This document shows positions 17,582 through 27,231 of a stretch of 64,000 nt of DNA, one piece after another; positions within the stretch are counted from its first letter, which is position 1; every line of letters starts with the position of its first letter. The DNA is taken from positions 58,362 to 122,361 of the forward strand of contig BJHQ01000015.1 of the NCBI GenBank assembly GCA_014193115.1, in the 5' to 3' direction. A program made the position numbers and the translations under genes. The stretch comes from Planctomycetota bacterium (GTDB lineage: Bacteria > Planctomycetota > UBA11346). The notes beneath the pieces were generated by a model. It was not told the origin of the DNA. It saw only the letters and a list, made by a program, of their open reading frames with translations, and did not search any database.

Positions 17582-20500
17582 ATGCTGATGCGCTTTGCCC
17601 GTTGCCTGTCGCTCCTGCTCCCATTCGGGGTGGTCTGCGCCGGAGAGTTCCATCTCGCCTGGTCGAAGCAGCTGCCCCCGCGACATCCGGCGAATCAGTG
17701 GAACATCCACGTGCCCAAGGATGGGCGGTATCAACTGGTCGAGGCCGACGGCTGCGTGCTGATCGGCATCCCCGACGAAGACAGCCTGGTCTGTGTCGAT
17801 CGCGCCACCGGCACCGAGCGCTGGCGGTACTTCGCCGAGGCCGCCATCCGTCAGGCGCCGGTGCTGGTCGGTGATGCGGCCCTGGTTGGCTCAGAAGACG
17901 GCACCATCGCCTGTTTGGCGATCGGTGACGGCGCGTTGCGCTGGCGCTACCGCCCCGGACCCGGCGGACGGATGATCATCGCCCACGATCGTCTGGCCGA
18001 CGCCTGGCCGATCATGACGCCGTTGGCGATCGCTGACAACACGGCGTACGGGGTCTGCGGCAATTTCCCTGAGGACGGCGTCTGGGCCTTCGCCATCGAC
18101 CTGCCGAGCGGCAAGGAACGCTGGTTGCGCCGGCTTGACGTGCGGGTCCATGGGCGGCCGACCATCGCCGATGGAAAAGTGACGTTCCAGGGCGCACCGC
18201 TGGCCCCGGCCCGGAAATTCGAAGCGCAAAGCGGAGCTCCGATTCCCGAACCGCCGCCGTCCAAGGTCGTCGCCCCGCCAGCCGAACCGCCGGTTGATCC
18301 GACCAAGGGGAACCGGGACGATAAACCGTCAGAAGCCCCACGCACCGCCCGGATTGCATGGCAACAGGAAGGCGTGCGGTTCCCGGCGCTGGCTCCGGCC
18401 ATCGACCTGAAGGCGGCCCTGGCTGACAATTTCGTGGTCGCGGTGAAGCCTCCCGTGACCTGGACGCTCCATGGGCCGCTGCCGGTCGCCGAGCGGCCCG
18501 ACACCGCCGCGGCCTGGGGGCCGTCGAAGCCGCTGGAACCAGCCGAGACCGGCTTGTCCGGTACCGCCGATGCTGGAACCGAGATCCTCGCCGTCGGCCG
18601 GTTCTTCATGGACGAAGTCGGCATCCTTTTGGTCAATGCCAGCGCCGATCGCAGCATGCGCATCCTGGTCGACGGCCAGCCGATCATCGACACCTTGACC
18701 ACTGGTAATGGCTTGCCGGTCAGCGAGGCCAACGCCCATACCGGCACCATCCGTCTGGGTGAAGGCGAGCATTTCCTGACCGTGCGCTGCCGCGCCGGAA
18801 CCGCCGGCTGGCAGTGCCGGCTGACGTTGGGGCGCTGCGATCAGGACAACGGCGTGGCCGCTTCGGCGATCGCTTTTCCCGGCCATGGCTTTCCCGGTCT
18901 GATCGCGGCGCCGCCGGCAGCCGGCAGCGCCGAAGTGATGCTGCCCGGCGGGGCGATGCGGCCGGTCTCCCGCGACCGGATCTTGCCTGGTGTCATCCAG
19001 GTGGCGATCGACGCCGGAACGGTGACCGCGCTGACCTCCGATGGACGGCTGATCGGATTCACCGCCCAGCGTCCGGAATCCGTCCGCCATGTCCCGCCGC
19101 CATCACCGCCGGTGCCGGCGACCATCCGCAGCCCGATCACGGTCGAGGACGGCTGGGTGCTGGTCGCCGGCCTCGACGACGGCAAGACCATTGAACGTCT
19201 GATCGATGAACGCCGCTGGTTCCGCATCCTGGCCGTGGACAACGACCGGACCCGGGTCGAGGCCGTGCGCCGCCGGCTGGCTCAGGCAGGCCGGCTGTTC
19301 GATGGCCGCACCCAGATCGTCGCCGTTGAGCAATTCGACACGATTCCGGCGTGGCTGGCCGATCTGGTGGTCAGCGAACGCACGGAAACTGATTGGGCGA
19401 CGATCGTACGGAGCATCCGGCCCTATGGCGGTCGCATGATCCTGCCCAGCGGTTTCCCAGCCGAGCGCGCCCAGGCGCTGGCCAAGACCTCGGCGGATCT
19501 GCGGCTGATCGACCACGGCGGCGTACCGGCGATCTCCCGCCCGGATGGGCCTGCGGGCTCCGGCGAATGGCGTGAGCGCTTTGCCGACGCTGGCAATTCC
19601 TACGGTTTGGCCGAACCGGATTTGGTCTTCCCGCTTGCAACCCGCTGGTTCGGCGGGGCTTCAAGCCAGCTCCGCTGGTACAAGGGTGTGGATCCTTTCG
19701 TCCATGAAGGCGACGTGTGGTGGGGACCGATGCCCGTGGCCCGCGGCCGCTGGCTGCTGCAAGGCAAGACCCAGATCGGCTGCTTCGACCAGTACACCGG
19801 CCGCAAGATCTGGGCAGCGGATATTCCGGATTACCCGCTGCTCAAGATCCATGAACGCGGTCGTGACCCGCTCACGGGCCCGAAGTGGTGGCTGTCCGAA
19901 CGGTCCATGTCCGGGACCAACCGGATCATCGATCTGTCGTTCGGTGTCGCCGGATACGAGCAGTCCTGTGACGACACCACGACGTATCTGGCGGCTGGGA
20001 AAGAACTGATCGCCTATGATCTGGCGACCGGGGCGGTGCGCATGCGGGTGAAGCCGCCGGCTGAACTGGGCGGCGATCTGCGCTGGGGGCGGATCCAGAT
20101 CCCAGCCCAGGGTGGAGCGCTGGTCTGCACCTTGTTCGATCCCGCCGACAACATTCCCGAAGGCGACGGCGGCGACATGCCGATGAGCCGCATCGCCGTC
20201 CTCGATCCTGCCAACGGTTCGCTGCGCTGGCATGCCCAGCCGCGCCGGAGGTTCTCCATGGCCGTGGCCAACGGCCGTCAGGTCTTCGCCCTTGATCATG
20301 TCAGACCGTCCAGTGCGAAGGTGCTGTCCTCGTTCGGACGCACGGTCGCCGATGCCGCTACCTCGGAGATCGTCGCCTACGATCTCGCCACCGGCGCCAA
20401 GCAGTGGACCATCCCGAGGCCGGGGTGCGATGCCATCACCTATGACGCAGCCCGGGATCGGCTCATCGTCAGGGCCCGCCAGTTGGATTCCGCCGATTCC

Positions 20501-21619
20501 GCTCCGGCGGAAGGCGTCCACACCGCTTCGGCCACCGCCGCCGAAGCCGCTCCGGAACCGGTCACGGTGAGCCCTGGGAAACAAGCAGGGGTGCTCCTGT
20601 TCCTGTCGGCCAATGACGGCAGCACGATCAGCCAACGCCAGGAATTGCCGTATCGCGCGATCAGTCTGGTCGGCGACCGGGCCTTGATGTCGGATGGCAC
20701 CATGCTGTCGGCGATCGACGGCGCCGTGTATCAGCGGCCGCATCCGCTGACCGGGAAGCCGGCGACGATGAAAACGCCCAAGAACGGCTGCAACGGCCTG
20801 CTGATGAGCGCCTCCTTTGCCGGCAACCGCGGCTATTGGAACGATCTCGATGCCGGACTGAGCGGCGGCTGGGGTGGTCAGGATTTCGCCTGCAAACCCA
20901 GCTTCATTCCGGCCGGCGGTCTGATCAACATCTGGAATGCCGGCGCCCAGCGCTTCGCCAACCGCACCGACACCCATCCGCGCACGCTGGAATCGACCCG
21001 CCGGGAAACGAACTGGGCCAGTTCTGCGTCGGTGTTCAAGGCGCTCGAACCAGGCTGGATCAACCGTCTGGGCGTCGAGCCCGCAGCACCAGGGTACCGC
21101 AGCGACAAAGCCGGCGGCTGGTGGGTGCCGACCGACGGCAGGGGCTGGGCCCAGGTACCAGGGTTGAACCTGCGCAAAGCCCCGGGAACCGATCCGCCGC
21201 CGACCAGCAAACGTCCCTACGAGACTGCCGACCACCGGGTGGTGCCGACCCACGGCCAAGCCGACATCCCCTCGTGGGTGTCTGGGTTCGGCCTTGAGGA
21301 TCCGGGCAGCCTGGTCGTTCCCACTGCCTTCCCGGCTGTCCCGCCCGGACCGGCGCCGCGTTTCCGCGTCCGCCTGATCGTCAGCGAGCCGGATGAGGTG
21401 GCCCCGGGCCAGCGCGTCTTCCGCGTCGTGTGCAATGGCCAGACGGTGGTCGAGTCCCTCGACGTGGCTGCTGTCGCTGGCGGACGCCAGCGCAGCATCG
21501 TCCGCGAATGGCAGGCGGATGGCGCCCAAGGCGCCCTGCGCATCACCTACGAACGCATTGCCGACAGCCGCCTGCCGCCGATCAGCGGCGCCATCCTGGT
21601 GGAACGGATCGCTCCGTGA
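17582..21619 (+). CDS. Giant secreted PQQ-type beta-propeller protein (paralog 2)
   Basis: This 1345-aa protein has the same domain order as its upstream neighbour and is alignable end to end, by eye about four residues in five identical. The signal peptide is MLMRFARCLSLLLPFGVVCAG. The methyltransferase-like segment (around ILAVDNDRTRVEAV) and the malectin-like C-terminus are conserved. The last ~240 nt of the two genes are nearly identical at DNA level, suggesting gene conversion. Differences concentrate in a central insertion (PDYPLLKIHERGRDP) and in the Ala/Pro linker near residue 225. The start at 17582 has GGAAAG 6 bp upstream; an in-frame ATG at 17567 is possible. Confidence 0.85.
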   Translation: MLMRFARCLSLLLPFGVVCAGEFHLAWSKQLPPRHPANQWNIHVPKDGRYQLVEADGCVLIGIPDEDSLVCVDRATGTERWRYFAEAAIRQAPVLVGDAALVGSEDGTIACLAIGDGALRWRYRPGPGGRMIIAHDRLADAWPIMTPLAIADNTAYGVCGNFPEDGVWAFAIDLPSGKERWLRRLDVRVHGRPTIADGKVTFQGAPLAPARKFEAQSGAPIPEPPPSKVVAPPAEPPVDPTKGNRDDKPSEAPRTARIAWQQEGVRFPALAPAIDLKAALADNFVVAVKPPVTWTLHGPLPVAERPDTAAAWGPSKPLEPAETGLSGTADAGTEILAVGRFFMDEVGILLVNASADRSMRILVDGQPIIDTLTTGNGLPVSEANAHTGTIRLGEGEHFLTVRCRAGTAGWQCRLTLGRCDQDNGVAASAIAFPGHGFPGLIAAPPAAGSAEVMLPGGAMRPVSRDRILPGVIQVAIDAGTVTALTSDGRLIGFTAQRPESVRHVPPPSPPVPATIRSPITVEDGWVLVAGLDDGKTIERLIDERRWFRILAVDNDRTRVEAVRRRLAQAGRLFDGRTQIVAVEQFDTIPAWLADLVVSERTETDWATIVRSIRPYGGRMILPSGFPAERAQALAKTSADLRLIDHGGVPAISRPDGPAGSGEWRERFADAGNSYGLAEPDLVFPLATRWFGGASSQLRWYKGVDPFVHEGDVWWGPMPVARGRWLLQGKTQIGCFDQYTGRKIWAADIPDYPLLKIHERGRDPLTGPKWWLSERSMSGTNRIIDLSFGVAGYEQSCDDTTTYLAAGKELIAYDLATGAVRMRVKPPAELGGDLRWGRIQIPAQGGALVCTLFDPADNIPEGDGGDMPMSRIAVLDPANGSLRWHAQPRRRFSMAVANGRQVFALDHVRPSSAKVLSSFGRTVADAATSEIVAYDLATGAKQWTIPRPGCDAITYDAARDRLIVRARQLDSADSAPAEGVHTASATAAEAAPEPVTVSPGKQAGVLLFLSANDGSTISQRQELPYRAISLVGDRALMSDGTMLSAIDGAVYQRPHPLTGKPATMKTPKNGCNGLLMSASFAGNRGYWNDLDAGLSGGWGGQDFACKPSFIPAGGLINIWNAGAQRFANRTDTHPRTLESTRRETNWASSASVFKALEPGWINRLGVEPAAPGYRSDKAGGWWVPTDGRGWAQVPGLNLRKAPGTDPPPTSKRPYETADHRVVPTHGQADIPSWVSGFGLEDPGSLVVPTAFPAVPPGPAPRFRVRLIVSEPDEVAPGQRVFRVVCNGQTVVESLDVAAVAGGRQRSIVREWQADGAQGALRITYERIADSRLPPISGAILVERIAP

Positions 21620-21675
21620 ACCGCCGCCCGACCCTTCCTTCCCATCCGACCCGAGTCGAACTCCGTGGAGCCTCC

Positions 21676-22491
21676 ATGCGCCCAATCCTGAACACCTTCC
21701 TCCTCTCTGCCGCGCTGACCGTCGGCCTGGTCGCCGCCGATCCGGCCCCAGCGCCTGCGGCGGCGCCAGCCCCAGCGCCTGCGGCGGCCGCCCCAGCAGT
21801 GGCAGCGGCGCCGGGCAAGGCGGCGGCTCCCGCTCCCGCCGATCTGGCGACGAAGACCGACGAGGTGACTGAAAACGCCATCATCCAGTATTTCAAGGAT
21901 GGCGGCATCAACATGTATTTCCTGCTGCTGGTCGGCCTGATGGGCTTGGCCGTGGCGGTGGACCGGCTGATCAAGCTGCGTCTGCGCACGTTCGTCATGG
22001 ATCGCCAGAACTTCACCACCGCCTTGGCCGCCTGGCAGGCGAAGGACTACGCCAAAGCCAAGTCCATCGCCCTCGACGACGGCAGCGCCCAGGGCGAGAT
22101 CGTGGCGTACATGGCCGACAATCCTGCGCTGCCTTCCGCCACCTTGACCACCGACGTCACCGACATGGCCGGCCGCGTCATCAGCCGCCACCAGTCCCGG
22201 GGCTATTACCTGAACATCGCCGCCACCCTGTCGCCGCTGCTCGGACTGCTCGGCACCATCTGCGGCATGATTCTGGCCTTCAACAAGATCGCCGCGGCTG
22301 GTGACGTCGGCGATACGTCGATGGTGGCTGGCGGCATTTCGATGGCCCTGATCAACACCGCCCTCGGCCTGATCATCGCCGTACCGGCGCTCACCGCCTA
22401 CCATGCCTTCCGCCTGCGCTTGAACGACCTGTCGCTGAAGCTCGAAGACGCCTGCACCGAGACTCTGGCCAAGTTCCTGGTCGGACGCTGA
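21676..22491 (+). CDS. MotA/TolQ/ExbB-family proton channel protein with signal peptide and Ala-Pro linker
   Basis: The 271-aa protein has a signal peptide (MRPILNTFLLSAALTVGLVAA) and an Ala/Pro repeat linker (~22-58). The ExbB core follows: TM1 near MYFLLLVGLMGLAVAVDRL and TM2/TM3 at YYLNIAATLSPLLGLLGTI and GLIIAVPALTAYHAF. ExbB-type proteins form the pentameric stator of proton-driven motors (TonB-ExbBD, Tol-Pal). The exported N-terminal extension is typical of the longer ExbB subgroup. The gene lies 56 bp after paralog 2 and ahead of two ExbD genes. A GTGGAG ribosome site is present. Confidence 0.92.
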   Translation: MRPILNTFLLSAALTVGLVAADPAPAPAAAPAPAPAAAAPAVAAAPGKAAAPAPADLATKTDEVTENAIIQYFKDGGINMYFLLLVGLMGLAVAVDRLIKLRLRTFVMDRQNFTTALAAWQAKDYAKAKSIALDDGSAQGEIVAYMADNPALPSATLTTDVTDMAGRVISRHQSRGYYLNIAATLSPLLGLLGTICGMILAFNKIAAAGDVGDTSMVAGGISMALINTALGLIIAVPALTAYHAFRLRLNDLSLKLEDACTETLAKFLVGR

Positions 22492-22527
22492 GCCGCCGCC
22501 CGTCCATTCACCCTCGGAGAAGCGCCC

Positions 22528-22992
22528 ATGCGCATCGGCCATCAAGAGTCCGAAGAGCTGCTGGAGATGAATCTGGTTCCGCTCATCGACTGCATGTTCT
22601 TTTTACTTGTGTTTTTCTTGGCGACCGCGGCCATCCGCAAAAAGAACGAAGACGTGGCGCTGGAACTGCCGGTCGTCCATGCCGCTGCGGTCAAACGCAA
22701 GTGCGCCGATGGCGCCCGGATCGTCACGATCTATGTCGACCCGACTGATTCGTCCAAGGCCCTGTTCCGGCTGAAGACGATGAAGGACAGCATGGTCACC
22801 CACGGCGGGCGGCGCGACGAGATCACCTGGTCGGCCCTGATCAGCGAGCTGCGCAAGCTCGCCGGCACCAAGGTCGAGGTCCGGATCGATGCCGACCAGC
22901 GCGTGCCGGTGCGGATCGTGTCCCAGCTGATCGATCATTTGCAGTTGTATGGCATCCATTTCGGCCTGCGCACCGCCGACCAGAGGACCTGA
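22528..22992 (+). CDS. ExbD/TolR-family protein (first copy)
   Basis: This 154-aa protein has an N-terminal cytoplasmic stub and one membrane helix carrying the functional Asp: MNLVPLIDCMFFLLVFFLAT, the canonical 'N-L-x-P-L-I-D' of ExbD. A periplasmic domain follows. The Asp is the proton-carrying residue in the family. A GGAG ribosome site precedes the ATG. It is followed by a second, divergent ExbD only 3 bp later, so the motor may use an ExbD heterodimer (inference). Confidence 0.93.
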   Translation: MRIGHQESEELLEMNLVPLIDCMFFLLVFFLATAAIRKKNEDVALELPVVHAAAVKRKCADGARIVTIYVDPTDSSKALFRLKTMKDSMVTHGGRRDEITWSALISELRKLAGTKVEVRIDADQRVPVRIVSQLIDHLQLYGIHFGLRTADQRT

Positions 22993-22995
22993 CCC

Positions 22996-23463
22996 ATGCG
23001 CCTGAAATCCACCGGTCTCGATGTCACCGACATGGAGATGAACCTGGTCGCGATGATCGACTGCCTGTTGCTCATCCTGATCTTCTTCATCGTCACCGCG
23101 GTGATGCGCAAAGCCCACATGGAAGTGCCGATGACCATGGTCGATCAGCACTCCGCCCTGGCCGGGAAACCGCCGCCAGAGCGCAAGGTGGTCACCATCC
23201 GGGTGTTCGAAGGACCGGATCGGCTGCCGATCTATGGCGTCGCTTCGGGCAGCGATGAGCTCAGCGGTCTGGCCGGGCCGGAACTTGCCGGCGCCGTCCG
23301 CCAGCTCGGCGCCCAGGATCAGCACCTGCACTTCCTGCTCTCATCGCGTCTGGGCTACGGAGCGCTGGTGCGAAGCATGGATCTGCTCAGGACCGCTGGG
23401 GCCAAATGGGATTCCTGCTCGATCGAGATCGCCGATGCGGCCCCCGCCGGCAAGAAGAAATGA
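22996..23463 (+). CDS. ExbD/TolR-family protein (second copy)
   Basis: This 155-aa protein has EMNLVAMIDCLLLILIFFIV, with the conserved Asp of ExbD in its single membrane helix; Ala replaces the usual Pro two residues before the Ile-Asp. The periplasmic portion differs clearly from the first copy, so this is an old duplication rather than a recent one. It starts 3 bp after the first exbD stop and ends 2 bp before the next ATG, which fits a tight operon. Confidence 0.92.
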   Translation: MRLKSTGLDVTDMEMNLVAMIDCLLLILIFFIVTAVMRKAHMEVPMTMVDQHSALAGKPPPERKVVTIRVFEGPDRLPIYGVASGSDELSGLAGPELAGAVRQLGAQDQHLHFLLSSRLGYGALVRSMDLLRTAGAKWDSCSIEIADAAPAGKKK

Positions 23464-23465
23464 CC

Positions 23466-24776
23466 ATGGCCAACCCCAAGCGCTCCGATCATTCCTTCCT
23501 GATCTCGCTGATCGTCTCGGCGGTCATCATGGTCAGCGTGATCCTCGGCATCTTCTGCTTCCCGCAGGTCCTCGACCTGCTCGGTCATGGGCAGAGTTCG
23601 GAAATCCGTCTGTCACCGGCTGAGGTCAAAGAGACCCAGGACGGCCTGCGCGCCTCGTACCGCGTCAAATGGCTGGATGGATCGACCCGGATCGCGCCGA
23701 TCCGCGACCAGGTGATGCGCCTGCGCGCCGAAGCGTTCCAGCAGGTGACCGCCGATTCCCAACTCGGTCCTGCGTATCTCGACAGCCTGATCGCCCGGTC
23801 CGCGACCCGCCACATCGCGATGCCGCCCTTGGGCGTCCCTCGCGCCGACACCATCCACGATGCCTATTTGAAAATGCGTGAGATCGAACTCGAGATCGTC
23901 AACGCCGCCTTCGATATCTATGCAGCGCGCAATGCACTGCTGTCGCATCGCGACGTGGCCGAGGCGGTCGATCTGGTCAAGGTCGTCCCGCCCCAGCGGA
24001 TCGATCCAGGCCGCACCGCCCTGCTCACCGATGCCCGATCGCTGAAAGATCCGGCGATGGCCGCTTTCCGCGCCGCCATCCGCACCGGCCTGGAAGAGGT
24101 CGATCTGATGTCCAAGCACGCCCAGGGCTCCCTCGACCGGCTGGTGGCGTCGAACGTCCGCCGCGGCGGGGATCTCGATATCGAAGGCGCCTTCATCTTC
24201 GGCTCGGCCTCGGGGGAATCGCTCCATCCCGATGACCTGGTGCAGGATGTCGCCAACCAGGAACCAGCACCCGAAGGCCTGCCCGGCCGGATCATGCAGG
24301 GCAAGCCCGGGACCTGGATGTACCTCGACAAGTGGTACGTGCTCGGGCCGTTCGAGAACAAGCGCCGGGTGAACCTCGATACCAGCTTCCAGCCCGAGGT
24401 CGTGATCAACCTGGACGAGCAGGTACTGGGTAAAGATGGCCGCAAATTGAACTGGGAATACTGGTTCCGGCGCAAGCAGCGGATCGAGCCGCTGTGGGCG
24501 CCGAACAACTGCATCTATTATGGCTGGACCGAGGTCCATGTCCCCAAGGCCGGGAAGTATTTCGTGGCCGCCGGCAGCGACGACTACGGCAAGCTGTGGA
24601 TCAACGGCAAGCTGGTGTGGAAGTCGAGCACCCGGGCCAAACCCTTCCGCCCGGATGAGCACGTCGCCGAGTACGATTTCAAGGAAGGGTTGAACGAAAT
24701 CCTGTTCCGCTGCGAGAACCAGTTCGGCACCATGGGGTGGTCGGTGATGATCGCTCCGCCAGCTCCTGGGACCTGA
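23466..24776 (+). CDS. Single-pass membrane protein with periplasmic PA14-like C-terminal domain
   Basis: The 436-aa protein has a short charged N-terminus and one membrane helix (FLISLIVSAVIMVSVILGIFC). A helical periplasmic region of ~250 residues follows, then a C-terminal beta domain with 'YLDKWYVLGPFENK' and 'YFVAAGSDDYGKLWINGKLVW', the look of a PA14-type ligand-binding domain. Topology (N-in, single TM, long periplasmic arm) matches TonB/TolA. Since no TonB gene lies in the cluster, this protein is the best candidate for the energy-transducing partner of the ExbB/ExbD genes directly upstream. That role is inference; no TonB box-binding motif is visible. Confidence 0.85.
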   Translation: MANPKRSDHSFLISLIVSAVIMVSVILGIFCFPQVLDLLGHGQSSEIRLSPAEVKETQDGLRASYRVKWLDGSTRIAPIRDQVMRLRAEAFQQVTADSQLGPAYLDSLIARSATRHIAMPPLGVPRADTIHDAYLKMREIELEIVNAAFDIYAARNALLSHRDVAEAVDLVKVVPPQRIDPGRTALLTDARSLKDPAMAAFRAAIRTGLEEVDLMSKHAQGSLDRLVASNVRRGGDLDIEGAFIFGSASGESLHPDDLVQDVANQEPAPEGLPGRIMQGKPGTWMYLDKWYVLGPFENKRRVNLDTSFQPEVVINLDEQVLGKDGRKLNWEYWFRRKQRIEPLWAPNNCIYYGWTEVHVPKAGKYFVAAGSDDYGKLWINGKLVWKSSTRAKPFRPDEHVAEYDFKEGLNEILFRCENQFGTMGWSVMIAPPAPGT

Positions 24777-24777
24777 C

Positions 24778-26634
24778 ATGCGCTTAACCTGTCTGTTTTT
24801 TCTGTCCGCCGCCTGCCTGTCAGCAGTGGAGGTCCGCTGGTGGCGGGACCAGCCGGCAGAGGCCGTGGCCGAACTGAACCAGGCTCTGCGCAGCGACGAG
24901 CGCTGGTCCATCGCCTGGGCGCCGACGGTGGACGCGCCTCAGGTGTTGAACGCATCGGGCACGCCAGCCGAGGTCTTGGCCGTGTATGCCAAGGCCCACG
25001 GTTTGCAGTTGGCCATCCGCGGCCGCATCGCCTGGTTCCACCGCGATGTTGACGGACCTCCGGCGCTGACCGCCCTGCTTCGCCAGGTCGCCTCCGCGCC
25101 AGACGGCGACGTTGCGACCCAGGGCACGCTGCTCGCAGCTTTGGGCCTTCCCGATCCTCCGGATGCCCCGGTGGAACAACGGCGGATCGGTCTGTTCGGC
25201 GCCTTTGGCACTCCGCGCAATCCGGCTCTCCACCCGATGGCGCGGTTCCCGGATTTCGCCGCGACCCAGGCCCAGCCAGCGCCGTGGCTGGCCGTCGCCT
25301 GGGTGATCGCCGATGACGCAGCGTTGGCCCAGAGCATCGAGACCCGGTTCAAAGACAACGAGAAATTGCTGGCATCCGATCCGGCCCTGCTGCTGGTGGC
25401 GAACCTGAGCCCGGCCAACCCCACTGCCGCGAAGGTCTCGTTGCAGTGGTACGATCCGAAGCGCAAGGAGCGCAACGGCGCTCGCCATGAGTGGACCAAG
25501 CAGACCGCAGCCGGGTTTGCCGCCTCGCCCGCGACTTGGCTGGCCGGGGTCGTCCCAGCGCCGCTTCCTGATCCCACCGAGCTGACCGCCGAGCTTAACA
25601 AGCTGGCGACCATGGAGCGCCTGACCCAGGAAGAAACCAGGAAAAAATTCAACGCTGGGCTGGATGCCCCACCGCCGGAGCACATCCCGATCATCGAGCG
25701 GCTGGCGCGGGTGCTGAGCCGGGCCGGCGATGACCCACGTCCTGAGATCCACGATCTGCTCATCAAATCCCTGGGCAGCATCGACCCGGAACTGCGCTCG
25801 GCCGCCGCCGCGGGACTGGCGCGCGGGCGCAAGCCAGAGGATCTGCCGGTCATCGCCAAGCTTCTCGACGACAGCGAACCGGTGGTCCGCGCCGCGGTCG
25901 CCGAGGCCCTGGTCGGCACCCGCTCCGAAGCCGCGGTCGACCTGGTCGCGAAGCGCCTTGCCACTGGCGCACCCCACGACCGGCTGCTGGCCGGCGAATA
26001 CCTGCTGATCGAACGCTGGCCAGGCGCGGTGCCCGCGGTGCTGGCCGCGCTCAAGGATCTCCAGCCAGGCCAAGCGGCCGAACTCGCCATGCACCTGTCG
26101 CGCAGCCGGGATCCGGCAGCGGTCACCTGGGCCCTCACCCAACTCGACGGCCCGTGGATGCCGGCCGGCATGAGCGTGCTGTCGTCAAGCCCCGATCCAG
26201 CGGCACAGACCGCCCTCGCCGCCCAGCTCGCCTCGCCGGACCTTTCCCACCGGGCCGCGGCGATTGCGACCCTCCTGCCCCGTTCCCGGTCCCACGCCTA
26301 TTTGGCCGCGAAGTTGATCCTGGCCCGAGCTGCCGTCGAAACCGATGAAGAACTGGCCGAACGCTGCATGAAGATTCTCGCAGCGACCGGCCGCATGCTC
26401 GCCGCCGATCCGGCCCAACGCCGACTGCACATCGATGCGGCCTTGTCCGTGATCGGTGGTACTGGCAGCACCAACCGGCGCATCGCCGCCGCTGAGATCC
26501 TGCCTCAGACCGGCGCCACTCCAGACGACCTGGCCAAGCTCGATGCGATCATCGCCGGCGTGAACCATCCGGTGCTGAAGACGGTCCTGACCCGCACCCG
26601 GAACAGCGTCGCGGCCCGCTGGATCAGACCCTGA
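24778..26634 (+). CDS. Secreted HEAT-repeat protein with STN-like N-terminus
   Basis: The 618-aa protein begins with a signal peptide (MRLTCLFFLSAACLSA). Residues ~25-80 (VAELNQALRSDERW... VYAKAHGLQLAIRGRIAWF) resemble the short STN domain of secretins and TonB-dependent receptors, though I hold this loosely. From ~315 to 480 there are HEAT-type repeats (DPELRSAAAAGLARGR; SEPVVRAAVAEALVGT). It starts 1 bp after the upstream stop and ends the operon. Probably a periplasmic scaffold for the motor and propeller proteins, by context only. Confidence 0.8.
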   Translation: MRLTCLFFLSAACLSAVEVRWWRDQPAEAVAELNQALRSDERWSIAWAPTVDAPQVLNASGTPAEVLAVYAKAHGLQLAIRGRIAWFHRDVDGPPALTALLRQVASAPDGDVATQGTLLAALGLPDPPDAPVEQRRIGLFGAFGTPRNPALHPMARFPDFAATQAQPAPWLAVAWVIADDAALAQSIETRFKDNEKLLASDPALLLVANLSPANPTAAKVSLQWYDPKRKERNGARHEWTKQTAAGFAASPATWLAGVVPAPLPDPTELTAELNKLATMERLTQEETRKKFNAGLDAPPPEHIPIIERLARVLSRAGDDPRPEIHDLLIKSLGSIDPELRSAAAAGLARGRKPEDLPVIAKLLDDSEPVVRAAVAEALVGTRSEAAVDLVAKRLATGAPHDRLLAGEYLLIERWPGAVPAVLAALKDLQPGQAAELAMHLSRSRDPAAVTWALTQLDGPWMPAGMSVLSSSPDPAAQTALAAQLASPDLSHRAAAIATLLPRSRSHAYLAAKLILARAAVETDEELAERCMKILAATGRMLAADPAQRRLHIDAALSVIGGTGSTNRRIAAAEILPQTGATPDDLAKLDAIIAGVNHPVLKTVLTRTRNSVAARWIRP

Positions 26635-26844
26635 TCGCACACCTCTGGGCGCCTTGAACCCGGAACATTCAGTTGGGGAACCGTCAAGACGCCCAAGCGC
26701 CAAGGGGCTGAAGGCCAGGGGAAGATCCACCCGCACCCGGTGGGTTCCCAGCCAGACGAGCATTTTCTCCGTTTTCCTTGGCGCCTTGGCGGTTCATCCG
26801 CGTTGGTGAATGCTGGCCGTCCTGGGAAACGCAGATCTGCGGCG

Positions 26845-27231
26845 TCAGGCGAGCCCGGCTCCAGGCCCGGCCAGCCATCTGCCGCACCACAGCCCGGCGG
26901 TGGTGGCGACCAGGCAGGCCGTCAGCGACGCCGCCGCATAGCCAAACCCGAGATCCCAGCGTCCAGCCGCAGCTAATTCCACGGTCTGCATGCTGAACGC
27001 ACTGAAGGTCGTGAAACCGCCGAGCACCCCGACGATGAGCACGGCGGAACCAGTCCCGCCCTTGGCCAGCACCGGAGTCAGCAAGCCGATGGCAGCGCAG
27101 CCAAGCACATTCACCAGCCAGGTTCCCCACGGAAACGCCGGCTCACCAAGGCCCGACTGCACCGCCGTCCCGAGCAGGTAGCGCAACACGCCGCCGAGGG
27201 CGCTGCCAAGAGCAATCCAGAGGACGGTCAT
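26845..27231 (-). CDS. crcB: Fluoride ion channel CrcB/Fluc
   Basis: The 128-aa protein has four membrane helices and the family motifs GGVLRYLLG, WGTWLVNVLGC (with the channel Asn) and GVLGGFTTFSAFS. Fluc channels work as dual-topology dimers that export fluoride. Single-gene form. I looked upstream (27232-27350) for a fluoride riboswitch and see none. The gene is convergent with the propeller operon. Confidence 0.93.
   Translation of the reverse strand: MTVLWIALGSALGGVLRYLLGTAVQSGLGEPAFPWGTWLVNVLGCAAIGLLTPVLAKGGTGSAVLIVGVLGGFTTFSAFSMQTVELAAAGRWDLGFGYAAASLTACLVATTAGLWCGRWLAGPGAGLA

Noticed and set aside
19661..21685. 674-codon minus-strand frame opposite propeller paralog 2
   Set aside because: A similar shadow occurs opposite paralog 1; composition is artefactual.
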